Of a stretch of DNA of 64,000 bases, positions 42,186 to 49,908 are shown piece by piece (position 1 is the first letter of the stretch; each line of letters opens with the position of its first letter). The notes under the pieces are model-generated. The model ran no database searches. It had not been told where the DNA came from and saw nothing but the letters and a program-made list of their open reading frames with translations. The position numbers and the translations under genes are program-made. Where the stretch lies: NCBI RefSeq assembly GCF_002197755.1, contig NZ_NHOT01000006.1, positions 124,001 through 188,000 on the forward strand, in the 5' to 3' direction. This stretch comes from Pedobacter sp. AJM (GTDB lineage: Bacteria > Bacteroidota > Bacteroidia > Sphingobacteriales > Sphingobacteriaceae).

Positions 42186-42235
42186 TGCCCTTTGGTGTAT
42201 CAATTTTGTTGCTTCACAAATTAAATATAAAATTG
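42186..42235 (+). promoter_or_regulatory. Shared box and -7 element in front of the HlyD gene
   Basis: TGCCCTTTGGTGTAT (42186-42200), preceded by CATCCCTACAATC (42173-42185) and followed after 27 bases by TAAAATTG (42228-42235). The export operon is therefore probably co-regulated with the peptide genes. Confidence 0.6.
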
Positions 42236-42257
42236 CCCCTAAATTATTGTAATTCAT

Positions 42258-43418
42258 ATGGCCGTCGAGAAAGAGACAGATTTGCAGAACAATGTGCTGG
42301 TTTTTTTACATCAGACGAAAGTGAGCACCCAGATTATTTATTCCGTGACCCTCCTGGCAATTGTTATGGCCTTATCTGCTTTGCCATTTGTTTATACCAC
42401 GGTAAGCGTAAAAGGAAGTGGTTCATTACAAAGTAATATAGAGAAAAATGAATTGCTGGCACCGGTGTCTGGTAAAATTACAATGATCAATTTAACTGAT
42501 AACAAAAAAATAAAAAAGGGAGACCTTCTTTTAAATATAGATCCTACGCTTCAGGAAAAGCAGGGAATGATTTTAAGTAGTCGTACAAATGAATTAAGTG
42601 ATTTGTTAAACGATGCTACGCTCCTGTTAAAAAAAGTCGATTTAAGCGGTGCTGGTTTACCTGCACTGCACACCGGCTTATATACAGCCAGCTGGCAGCA
42701 GTTTATGGAGCAAACCCAGAATGCATTGAACGCTAAAAATCAGGCTTACCAGATTTATGCCAGATATGAGATTCTTTTTGCAAAGAAAGTCGTTACACAG
42801 GCTGAATACGAGCAGTATAAATTTAACTACGACCAGGCACTTTCTGATTTTAACCTCGTGGCCAGGAAATATAAAACGCAATGGCAAACAGAGGCCAATC
42901 AATACAGAAAGGAACTAAAGGACCTGGATAATCAAATGGTTCAGCTCACGGAACAGGAAAAGTTATATCAACTTACTGCCCATATTGATGGTACTGTTCA
43001 AGGATTATCGGGCTTGCAGACGGGATCTTTCGTTTCTGCCGGGCAGAAGATCGGAGAGATCTCTCCTGATAGTGCTTTGCTGGCCATCAATTACATTAAA
43101 TCTTCAGACATTGGCTTGATTAAAAAAGGCCAGGAAGCCAGGTTTCAGATCGATGCATTTAACTATAACCAATGGGGTTTGCTTAAAGGAGTAGTTACAG
43201 ATATTTCAGACGATATTGTGATGATTAACCAAAACCCATACTTCAAAGTAAAGTGTAAGCTGAATCAAGACTACCTCCAGTTAAAAAATGGTTATAAAGG
43301 TCAGGTAAAAAAAGGAATGAGTTTTAGTGCGCGGTTTACCATTGCCAAAAGAAGCTTGTATCAATTGCTCTATGATCAGGTTGATGACTGGCTGAATCCG
43401 AATGGAGCCAAACGCTAA
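42258..43418 (+). CDS. HlyD-family periplasmic adaptor
   Basis: A 386-residue membrane fusion protein with one N-terminal helix (IIYSVTLLAIVMALSALPFV, about 26-48), a lipoyl-like half (ELLAPVSGKITMINLTDNKK), a helical hairpin (about 100-225) and a second half (AHIDGTVQGLSGLQTGSFVS). It links a C39 ABC exporter in the inner membrane to an outer-membrane TolC-type channel. No TolC gene is in the window. It starts 71 bases before the second exporter gene stop-to-start gap and carries the shared box upstream. Confidence 0.88.
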   Translation: MAVEKETDLQNNVLVFLHQTKVSTQIIYSVTLLAIVMALSALPFVYTTVSVKGSGSLQSNIEKNELLAPVSGKITMINLTDNKKIKKGDLLLNIDPTLQEKQGMILSSRTNELSDLLNDATLLLKKVDLSGAGLPALHTGLYTASWQQFMEQTQNALNAKNQAYQIYARYEILFAKKVVTQAEYEQYKFNYDQALSDFNLVARKYKTQWQTEANQYRKELKDLDNQMVQLTEQEKLYQLTAHIDGTVQGLSGLQTGSFVSAGQKIGEISPDSALLAINYIKSSDIGLIKKGQEARFQIDAFNYNQWGLLKGVVTDISDDIVMINQNPYFKVKCKLNQDYLQLKNGYKGQVKKGMSFSARFTIAKRSLYQLLYDQVDDWLNPNGAKR

Positions 43419-43462
43419 AAGAAGAAAGCTAAATGGTAATAACTAAAAAGCCTGAATTAAAC

Positions 43463-43497
43463 ATTCTCATATCTCACATCTGAAATCTAATGTCTAT
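43463..43497. repeat. Heptad-type element D (ATCTnnn)
   Basis: ATCT recurs every 7 bases: ATCTCACATCTGAAATCTAA then TGTCTATT. The start codon of the second ABC exporter (43490) lies inside the last unit. Confidence 0.6.
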
Positions 43498-45697
43498 TTT
43501 AATTAAACAACGTGATATTACCGATTGCGGAGCGGCATGCCTGGCTTCTGTTTCCGCTCATTATCAATTAAAAATGCCTGTTGCACGAATCAGACAACTG
43601 GCCAGTACCGATCAGAAAGGAACCAATGTATTGGGTTTAACAGAAGCCGCCGTTAAACTCGGTTTCGAGGCAAAGGGGGTACGCGGCCAGGCTGATAGTT
43701 TAATGAAAATCCCATTGCCTGCCATTGCGCATGTGGTGTTGAAGAAGCAATTACAGCATTATGTGGTGATTTATAAGGCGACAGATCAATACATAGAAAT
43801 AATGGATCCCGGTGATGGCAGGATGCACCGCAAAACCATGGAAGCGTTTGCGGCAGAATGGACTGGAGTATTGGTTTTAATGCTGCCTGATGAGAGTTTT
43901 AAAAAAGGAAATGAAAAGGTAGATACGGGTAGCCGGTTCTGGAATTTGATTAAGCCCCATAAAACAATTGCTGTGCAGGCGCTTTTTGGTGCTTTAATGT
44001 ATACGATTCTAGGCCTTTCTACCTCCATTTTTGTGCAGAAAATAACGGATCATGTTTTGGTAGATGGCAACCGGAATTTGCTGAATGTGATGAGTATGGC
44101 CATGATTGCCATCTTATTGCTTCAATTATTTATTGGCACGGCTAAAACCATTTTTACCATCCGTACCGGACAGCAAATTGATGCCCGCTTAATTTTAGGA
44201 TATTACAAGCATCTTTTAAAATTGCCGCAACAGTTTTTCGACACCATGCGTGTAGGCGAAATTATTTCGAGGGTAAATGATGCGGTAAAGATCAGGGCTT
44301 TCATTAACGATGTTTCCATTAACTTGGTGGTGAATGTATTCATCGTGATTTTCTCCTTTCTGCTTATGTTCAGTTATTACTGGAAACTGGCGCTAATGAT
44401 GCTGGTGGTCATTCCACTTTATCTACTGATTTACTTTATAAGCAATAAGCTCAATAAAAAAATCCAGAGAAAGCTGATGGAAGAATCTGCAGATCTGGAA
44501 TCGCAGCTGGTAGAAGGATTAAATAATGTAGCCACCATTAAGCGTTTCGGCCTGGAACGTTTCACCAATGAAAAAACTGAAACACATTTTGTATCCTTGC
44601 TTAGAACCATTTATCAATCAGGAATGAATGGTGTTTTCTCCGGAACATCAACCGAGGTGATTGCCAGGTTACTCACCATTATCCTGTTATGGGTAGGAGC
44701 GGGCTACGTTTTAGATGGCGAAATTACACCCGGTGAATTGTTTTCTTTTTATACTTTAATTGGCTACTTCACAGGACCGGCCGCATCCTTAATCGGCGCC
44801 AATAAAGCCATACAGGATGCGATCATTGCATCAGATCGTTTATTCGAAATTATGGATCTTGAAGTGGAGCAGGATACCTCAAGTGTTCACCTCACCAAAG
44901 AATTAATGGGAAACATTCGCTTTGAACATGTTGCTTTTCGCTACGGAAGTCGCGTTAATGTTTTCGAAGACCTGAATCTGCATATCGAAGCGGGGTCGTT
45001 TACAGCCATAGTTGGCGAAAGTGGTTCGGGCAAATCCACCTTAATGTCATTGCTTCAGAATATTTATCCCATTCAGTCGGGAAATATTTTTATCGGGATT
45101 AATGCCATTAAATACTTAAACAATCATTCGCTTAGGAACCTGTTAAGTGTGGTGCCTCAAAAAATAGATCTTTTTGCAGGCAATGTTGTGGATAATATTG
45201 CAGTTGGTGATTATGAACCGGATATGCAACGCATCATCAACATTTGTTCGCAATTGGGCATTATGTCATTTATTGAAGAACTGCCTGAAGGTTTTCAGAC
45301 TTATCTCGGTGAAAACGGGGCTTCCTTATCCGGCGGACAAAAACAACGCATTGCCATTGCCAGGGCTTTGTACCGTAACCCTGAGATTTTAATCTTGGAT
45401 GAGGCTACTTCATCATTAGATTCTGCTTCAGAACAATATGTTCAACGGACAATAGATTTATTAAGGAAGCAAAATAAAACGATCATTATCATTGCACACC
45501 GGCTAACCACCATCAAAAATGCAGATAAAATTATTGTTTTAGATAAAGGTAAAGTGGTAGAAGAGGGAAGCCACACCCAAATGATTTTTGCAAATGGTCA
45601 TTATGCAAATTTATGGAAACAACAATTTGGCGATGATGATTTGACCAGCCTGTTAACACCATCCCTGGAATTTGTCAATTCTAAAATTATATCCTAA
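43490..45697 (+). CDS. C39 peptidase-domain ABC exporter 2
   Basis: A 735-residue exporter. C39 peptidase: Gln7 and Cys13 in KQRDITDCGAACLAS, His in LQHYVVIYK and Asp in IEIMDPGDG. Six membrane helices follow (about 155-450). ABC domain motifs are GESGSGKST, LSGGQKQRIAIARAL and ILILDEATSSLD, plus H-loop IIAHRL. It is the partner of the HlyD gene just upstream. Two C39 exporters in one locus may serve different peptide pairs. The start codon lies inside a heptad repeat element. Confidence 0.93.
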   Translation: MSILIKQRDITDCGAACLASVSAHYQLKMPVARIRQLASTDQKGTNVLGLTEAAVKLGFEAKGVRGQADSLMKIPLPAIAHVVLKKQLQHYVVIYKATDQYIEIMDPGDGRMHRKTMEAFAAEWTGVLVLMLPDESFKKGNEKVDTGSRFWNLIKPHKTIAVQALFGALMYTILGLSTSIFVQKITDHVLVDGNRNLLNVMSMAMIAILLLQLFIGTAKTIFTIRTGQQIDARLILGYYKHLLKLPQQFFDTMRVGEIISRVNDAVKIRAFINDVSINLVVNVFIVIFSFLLMFSYYWKLALMMLVVIPLYLLIYFISNKLNKKIQRKLMEESADLESQLVEGLNNVATIKRFGLERFTNEKTETHFVSLLRTIYQSGMNGVFSGTSTEVIARLLTIILLWVGAGYVLDGEITPGELFSFYTLIGYFTGPAASLIGANKAIQDAIIASDRLFEIMDLEVEQDTSSVHLTKELMGNIRFEHVAFRYGSRVNVFEDLNLHIEAGSFTAIVGESGSGKSTLMSLLQNIYPIQSGNIFIGINAIKYLNNHSLRNLLSVVPQKIDLFAGNVVDNIAVGDYEPDMQRIINICSQLGIMSFIEELPEGFQTYLGENGASLSGGQKQRIAIARALYRNPEILILDEATSSLDSASEQYVQRTIDLLRKQNKTIIIIAHRLTTIKNADKIIVLDKGKVVEEGSHTQMIFANGHYANLWKQQFGDDDLTSLLTPSLEFVNSKIIS

Positions 45698-45734
45698 TGA
45701 TTTGACTCAAATAACAGGATTAAACTAAACGCTT

Positions 45735-46043
45735 ATGAAACTACTAGAATATATTGACCGCATCAAGATCATACATAAATTGATTAAAGAAAGTCATACA
45801 GGTACTCCAGAAAATTTTGCGAAAAGATTATCGATATCTACCTCAAGATTATATGTGGTATTGGAAGAATTAAAGCTGATGGGGGCGCCAATTGAATATT
45901 CGCGTCAGCTGCAAACGTATTATTATACCCAGGCATTTGAAGTAAACATCAGGGCTGATTTTATGGTCTTGAAACCACAGGAGTTAATCAGTATAAATGC
46001 AGGTTTTTTAAATCAAAATCATTATCCACTCCTTTTTTTGTAG
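45735..46043 (+). CDS. HTH transcriptional regulator, short
   Basis: A 102-residue protein with an HTH_11/YafY-type winged helix (IIHKLIKESHTGTPENFAKR then LSISTSRLYVVLEELKLMGA), residues about 10-60. The C-terminus has no WYL or other sensory domain. It lies 37 bases after exporter 2 and directly before the second pair of GG peptides, whose 5' leader starts 20 bases after its stop. A regulator of the peptide pair is a reasonable guess. A TCCACTC/GAGTGGA inverted repeat (46025-46049) overlaps its stop codon. Confidence 0.7.
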   Translation: MKLLEYIDRIKIIHKLIKESHTGTPENFAKRLSISTSRLYVVLEELKLMGAPIEYSRQLQTYYYTQAFEVNIRADFMVLKPQELISINAGFLNQNHYPLLFL

Positions 46044-46067
46044 AGTGGACAAAAGTAATTTAGTGGT

Positions 46068-46112
46068 GTTGCAACGAAGGCGTAAACCGAAAAGCCTTAA
46101 ATGAGTAGGTAA
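46068..46112 (+). ncRNA. Conserved 5' leader, copy 3
   Basis: GTTGCAACGAAGGCGTAAAC then CGAAAAGCCTTAAATGAGTAGG. The stem AAGGC (46077-46081) with GCCTT (46094-46098) is a clean 5 bp. It shares the core GGCG-AAA-CCGAAAAGCC and the ending ATGAGTAGG with copies 1 and 2; here TAA follows at once (micro-ORF MSR-stop). The next peptide gene starts 19 bases later. Confidence 0.6.
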
Positions 46113-46131
46113 AGTTATTATAATATAAAAA

Positions 46132-46332
46132 ATGAAAAAATTACATTTAGAGAATTTTGGTGTTCAGGAGATGAATGCTAGAGAGATGAAAAATGAAAAT
46201 GGTGGTAGTGCTATTGGAGATTTCTTTGTAAAAACGATATTGGCACCAGCTTATGCTCTAAGTAGCAGTTTGGAATTCGGAGTAGGTTTCGCTCAAGGAC
46301 TTGCAGGTGGATTTCATGATAAATATGATTAA
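46132..46332 (+). CDS. GG-leader bacteriocin-like peptide, B1
   Basis: A 66-residue precursor. The leader MKKLHLENFGVQEMNAREMK then NENGG ends in Gly-Gly at 24-25. The 41-residue core SAIGDFFVKTILAPAYALSS... ends EFGVGFAQGLAGGFHDKYD, with a GxxxG-like Gly periodicity. No Cys. It is the first of a second peptide pair and is preceded by leader copy 3. Cleavage by either C39 exporter is expected. The C-terminal FGVGFAQGL pattern recurs in the small membrane proteins at 41396 and 47268. Confidence 0.72.
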   Translation: MKKLHLENFGVQEMNAREMKNENGGSAIGDFFVKTILAPAYALSSSLEFGVGFAQGLAGGFHDKYD

Positions 46333-46350
46333 TTATTTAATTTAAGAAAA

Positions 46351-46539
46351 ATGAAAAGATTAGATAAATATTCTGTTATTCAGCTTAATCAAAATGATTT
46401 GTTGGATATAAATGGTGGTAATCAATTACCTAAAAATTGGGATCAGATGTCATTTGCACAAAAATCAGGCTATGTTATTGGTCATGCAACTTTTGCTGCT
46501 GTAGATTTGGCCGCTGCTTTATTATTACCCTGGGTTTAA
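46351..46539 (+). CDS. GG-leader bacteriocin-like peptide, B2
   Basis: A 62-residue precursor. The leader MKRLDKYSVIQLNQNDLLDI then NGG ends in Gly-Gly at 22-23. The 39-residue core NQLPKNWDQMSFAQKSGYVI... is amphipathic, ending AVDLAAALLLPWV. It follows B1 by 18 bases and is closed by a terminator. B1 and B2 would form a two-component peptide. No Cys. Confidence 0.72.
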   Translation: MKRLDKYSVIQLNQNDLLDINGGNQLPKNWDQMSFAQKSGYVIGHATFAAVDLAAALLLPWV

Positions 46540-46544
46540 AAAAT

Positions 46545-46573
46545 ATAGCTATTCGGACTAACCGAATAGCTAT
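46545..46573 (+). terminator. Hairpin after peptide pair B
   Basis: ATAGCTATTCGG and CCGAATAGCTAT pair perfectly around a 5-base loop. The tail TTATTAAATAATTAT is only moderately T-rich, so it could also be an attenuator before the CPBP gene 14 bases later. Confidence 0.75.
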
Positions 46574-46586
46574 TTATTAAATAATT

Positions 46587-47264
46587 ATGCTAAAAACTAT
46601 AAAACTTATCTTTAGTTTTTTACAAAATCCAGATGATAAAAAATCTGGTTTAAATATAATAAAGACATTTCTTTCAGGCTTAATTATTATATTTTTAATT
46701 AGTTTGATTTGTCATTTTCTCGCAGAAATTTTAGGTCGGTTTGGACTTGAAAATCCCTTCACAAATCTACATTCTAATGAGCAGATAATACTTAATAAGT
46801 ATGGTTTGCCCGCACTAATTGGAATCTTACTTTTAATGCCATTAGTAGAAGAAACAATTTTTCGTTTACCATTACGCCCTAAATTTATACATAATGCATT
46901 GAGTTGCATCTTGTTGATAGGAATAATTATTGCCAACTTTTTGGCACATAAAGAGTATACCTCACAACTAATATTTATTGGCTTTTCTTTGTTAGTTTTA
47001 ATTAATTTATGGTTAAATAGAAATCGCTTTAGGCTATTGGTTTATTTTTCGGCTATTCTTTTTGGCTTGATGCATATCTTGAATTTTCTGCCCTTAAATT
47101 TCAATTCTTTAGGTATTTGTATGGTATTAATTATTCCACAAATTTTTGTAGGACTAATGCTTAGTTATATTAGAATAAAATGTAATTTTTGGTTGGGCTG
47201 TCTTTTTCATATAATATTTAACTTACCTCACATAATTATTTTATTAATAAAATTTAGTACTTAA
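46587..47264 (+). CDS. CPBP-family intramembrane metalloprotease (immunity candidate)
   Basis: A 225-residue membrane protein with 7 or so helices. All three CPBP/ABI motifs are intact: PLVEETIFRLPLRP (EExxxR), FGLMHILNF (FxxxH) and CLFHIIFNLPH (HxxxN). Known members are CAAX-type proteases or immunity proteins against bacteriocins (for example PlnI-type). It follows peptide pair B after a hairpin. Compare the frameshifted CPBP gene at 40897. Confidence 0.82.
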   Translation: MLKTIKLIFSFLQNPDDKKSGLNIIKTFLSGLIIIFLISLICHFLAEILGRFGLENPFTNLHSNEQIILNKYGLPALIGILLLMPLVEETIFRLPLRPKFIHNALSCILLIGIIIANFLAHKEYTSQLIFIGFSLLVLINLWLNRNRFRLLVYFSAILFGLMHILNFLPLNFNSLGICMVLIIPQIFVGLMLSYIRIKCNFWLGCLFHIIFNLPHIIILLIKFST

Positions 47265-47267
47265 AAT

Positions 47268-47390
47268 ATGAAAAAAAAGATAATCAAGATTATACTTCTC
47301 ATTATCATAGCAGTAATTGTTTGTTATTTGTTTTTAAACAGGAGGGATTTTCTTCTTGGCTTTACTCAGGGCTTTTCTTCGGAAAATTAA
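47268..47390 (+). CDS. Small one-helix membrane protein with GFxxGF tail
   Basis: A 40-residue frame: MKKKIIKIILLIIIAVIVCY then LFLNRRDFLLGFTQGFSSEN. Basic start, one membrane helix and a short polar tail. It starts 3 bases after the CPBP stop. The DFLLGFTQGF tail resembles the 41396 peptide and peptide B1. Possible immunity or accessory peptide. Confidence 0.5.
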   Translation: MKKKIIKIILLIIIAVIVCYLFLNRRDFLLGFTQGFSSEN

Positions 47391-47475
47391 TAACATTTTT
47401 TAAATGAGTTCTGCTAATAATTAGACAATAGCATTAATATATAATATTCAATTGCCTACTTAACAATTCTTATTT

Positions 47476-47940
47476 TTAATACACCAAAGCCAGATACCGC
47501 CCATGATGGCTTACACAGCCGGGAGCCATACTCTTATAATCCGCTGGGTGATGGGGTTGTGAATAAATGGCGATGCTGATTTTACTAAGCTGATCACAAA
47601 CCGGAGCAGCAATCGTATGCACATAATTTGGCAAAACACTCGTTTTCGTGAAATACACCTGGCCATCAACAGTAACCGAACCATTAACTTCTGCATGAGT
47701 AGAAGTCAGTTTACAGGCCAGGCTTGCCGGGGCGAAATTTCGAATACCTGTTTTACGATTATGTATTTTGTAAGCCGCTTCTTTCATGCTCCATAAGAGC
47801 CAAACCATTTCATCAGCACAGTTTGCGGTCGCAATTAAGGTTTGTTCGCTTGGACAAAAAATTTTATCCAGATAGCCTTTACGTCGCCAGTTGCTTTGTA
47901 CTTTCGCTAAATCTAAATCTACAATATCGTTACCGATCAA
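47476..47940 (-). CDS. 4'-phosphopantetheinyl transferase
   Basis: A 154-residue AcpS/Sfp-type enzyme. MIGNDIVDLDLAKVQ at the start and WLLWSMKEAAYKIHNR hold the conserved metal-binding Asp and the Glu/Lys. It moves the phosphopantetheine arm from CoA to the ACP encoded just upstream. The start is TTG at 47940, inside the end of the ACP gene (11-base overlap). The C-terminal part is short compared with Sfp (about 220 residues). Last gene of the type III PKS cluster. Confidence 0.85.
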   Translation of the reverse strand: MIGNDIVDLDLAKVQSNWRRKGYLDKIFCPSEQTLIATANCADEMVWLLWSMKEAAYKIHNRKTGIRNFAPASLACKLTSTHAEVNGSVTVDGQVYFTKTSVLPNYVHTIAAPVCDQLSKISIAIYSQPHHPADYKSMAPGCVSHHGRYLALVY

Positions 47941-48190
47941 TTTCGCTTAGTTTTTCTTTTATCACTTCAATGGAAGCCTTCACAGTTAACATTTTTTCCA
48001 TAGAGGCGTTATCAATGTTGATGCCGAATGCCTCTTCTACATCTAAGATGATGTCTACCAAATTGGCTGAGTTGATGTTTAAATCTTTGATAAAATCAGA
48101 CTCTTCGCTCAGGTTTTCCAATGCCGCGGAAGCCGGTGCATAAGTGGTGATGATTGGTTTTAGTTTATGGATAATTTCTTCGTTACTCAT
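47930..48190 (-). CDS. Acyl carrier protein
   Basis: An 86-residue four-helix carrier. The attachment Ser is in DLNINSANLVDIILDVEEAF (family DSLxxVE motif here reads NSANLVD). The frame is open from 48220; the ATG at 48190 gives MSNEEIIHKLK and overlaps the ketosynthase stop by 8 bases. It is not the housekeeping acpP, as it lacks the DSLDTVE form, but a cluster-specific carrier for the KS/FabZ pair. Confidence 0.85.
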   Translation of the reverse strand: MSNEEIIHKLKPIITTYAPASAALENLSEESDFIKDLNINSANLVDIILDVEEAFGINIDNASMEKMLTVKASIEVIKEKLSEIDR

Positions 48191-49460
48191 GTGCGTATTT
48201 TTTGAAAATAATACAGGCATTTACATCGCCAAAACCGAAGCTCGCCTTAATTAAGGTATTGATTTTTATTGATTTCATTTTTTGCGGAACTTTTTCTGCA
48301 TCGATTAACGCCGTAATGGCGGGGTTTAAATCTTCACAATTTACATTTGGAAAAAGAAAATTATGATGGATTTGCAGCACGGAGGCTACACATTCTATAC
48401 TGCCAGATGCCGTTAAGCAGTGGCCTGTCATTCCTTTTAAAGCATTAATGTAAGGGAAATCAATCCCTTTCCTATTCAGTGCAGTTGTCCAGTTTTTAAT
48501 TTCCAATGCATCCATCGCGGTAGCTGTTAAATGCCCGTTGATGGCATCGATTTCATCCGTGGACACCCCTGCATTTTCAATCGCTTTACTGATACACCTT
48601 TGAACCGCAGTTGAGTTAGGCGCGGTCATGGTTCCGGCCCCCCTTTGTCCGCCGGAATTGGCATGTCCACCCAAAATTTCGGCATATATTTTTGCCCCTC
48701 TTGCTTTGGCATGGCTTAATGATTCTACCACCAAAGCACCTGCGCCAGCTCCCGGTACAAAACCACTTGCGGTGGCACTCATTGGTCGTGAACCTTTTTC
48801 AGGGCTATCATTGTGCTTGTAAGTACACACTTTCATACCATCGAAACCGCCCCAAATGTACGGACCACTATCACTGGTGGCACCAGCGAGAATTACGCTT
48901 GCCTGCCCGCTCCTTATTCTTTCGAAAGCCGTTAATAAACTTTCTGTTCCGGTACAGCAGGCGGATGAGTTGGTGGAAATCTGATTTCCCAGTCCTATTT
49001 TTCCTGAAAGGTATGCACTTACCCCACTGTTCATGGTTTGTGCCACCACGGTACTGCCCAAGCGTCTGATGTCGAGTTTATCAATGGTGTAAATGGCTTC
49101 CCTGAAGCGGTCAATTCCGGAAGTGCCGGCACCGAAAACCATTCCATAATTCCAGAAGGGCTCATCTGTATCATTTAAAGGCAATCCTGCATCCTTCCAG
49201 GCATCCATGCCGGCGATTACGCCATATAAAATGCCCGTGCTGTTAAAATTACGCAATTCTAAAGGGCTGAAGTATTGAGCAGCAAGTTCAGCAGGTACGT
49301 CTGGTAAGCCGGCAATCTGACAGGAAAATTTCAGGTCGCTTAAAAGCTGCTGGTGTTTAATCCCTGAAGTACCATTTTGTATGGCGGATAGAAACTGATC
49401 TAACCCAATGCCATTTGGTGAAACTACACCCATCCCGGTAATGACGACTCGATTATCCAT
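48183..49460 (-). CDS. Beta-ketoacyl-ACP synthase (FabF-like)
   Basis: A 425-residue ketosynthase starting MDNRVVITGMGVVSPNGIGL; the open frame extends upstream, but this ATG at 49460 fits the family. Catalytic residues: Cys168 in NSSACCTGT, His in NGHLTATAMDALE and His in KGMTGHCLTASGS. The motif GHLTAT differs from the usual GHGTAT. It elongates acyl chains on the cluster ACP. Overlaps the dehydratase gene by 8 bases. Confidence 0.88.
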   Translation of the reverse strand: MDNRVVITGMGVVSPNGIGLDQFLSAIQNGTSGIKHQQLLSDLKFSCQIAGLPDVPAELAAQYFSPLELRNFNSTGILYGVIAGMDAWKDAGLPLNDTDEPFWNYGMVFGAGTSGIDRFREAIYTIDKLDIRRLGSTVVAQTMNSGVSAYLSGKIGLGNQISTNSSACCTGTESLLTAFERIRSGQASVILAGATSDSGPYIWGGFDGMKVCTYKHNDSPEKGSRPMSATASGFVPGAGAGALVVESLSHAKARGAKIYAEILGGHANSGGQRGAGTMTAPNSTAVQRCISKAIENAGVSTDEIDAINGHLTATAMDALEIKNWTTALNRKGIDFPYINALKGMTGHCLTASGSIECVASVLQIHHNFLFPNVNCEDLNPAITALIDAEKVPQKMKSIKINTLIKASFGFGDVNACIIFKKYAHE

Positions 49461-49908
49461 TGGCATTTTTGATAAACATCCCGGCCAGTTCCCCATAGCA
49501 AACCTTATCTCCAGCCAGGTTCTGCATGGTGATTTTACACTTCAGTTTATTGAACCTGAAATATATTTTTTCTGAAACAACGCTTACTTTCTCTCCCGGA
49601 AAAACAGGTCGTAAAAACTCAACATTGGTAGATGTCATCGCCACCTGACCATTAAAGTCCTCTTCTTTAGCCGACAGCAAAAAAATCCCCAGGCTAACCA
49701 GGCCAATCTGCGCCATGGTTTCCGTTAAAATAACGCCAGGTGTGATCGGGTTGTTTTTAAAGTGACCTTTGTAAAAATCTAGTTCCGGATCAAAAGTAAA
49801 AGAACCTCTTACACCATCCTCGTTGATGCTTTCGATATCATCAACAAAAAGAAATGGCTTTGAATAGGGCAGTAGGGTTATTATTTCTTTGCTTGTCATT
49901 TTTACCAT
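49453..49908 (-). CDS. FabZ-like 3-hydroxyacyl-ACP dehydratase
   Basis: A 151-residue hot-dog fold enzyme. GHFKNNPITPGVILTETMAQ holds the catalytic His and Glu. The FabZ form HFPxxPVxPGV is recognisable. The start at 49908 (MVKMTSK) overlaps the PKS stop by 7 bases; an ATG at 49899 is the alternative. It dehydrates 3-hydroxyacyl-ACP in the cluster pathway. No enoyl reductase is present, so unsaturated acyl chains could be made. Confidence 0.85.
   Translation of the reverse strand: MVKMTSKEIITLLPYSKPFLFVDDIESINEDGVRGSFTFDPELDFYKGHFKNNPITPGVILTETMAQIGLVSLGIFLLSAKEEDFNGQVAMTSTNVEFLRPVFPGEKVSVVSEKIYFRFNKLKCKITMQNLAGDKVCYGELAGMFIKNANG

Noticed and set aside
42143..42436. 97-residue ORF before HlyD
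   Set aside because: Overlaps the shared box and the HlyD start in another frame, ends in HlyD coding sequence; no domain.
46025..46049. Terminator after the 45735 HTH gene
   Set aside because: The inverted repeat TCCACTC/GAGTGGA overlaps the stop and has no T-run after it, and leader copy 3 follows at once; an operator is equally likely.
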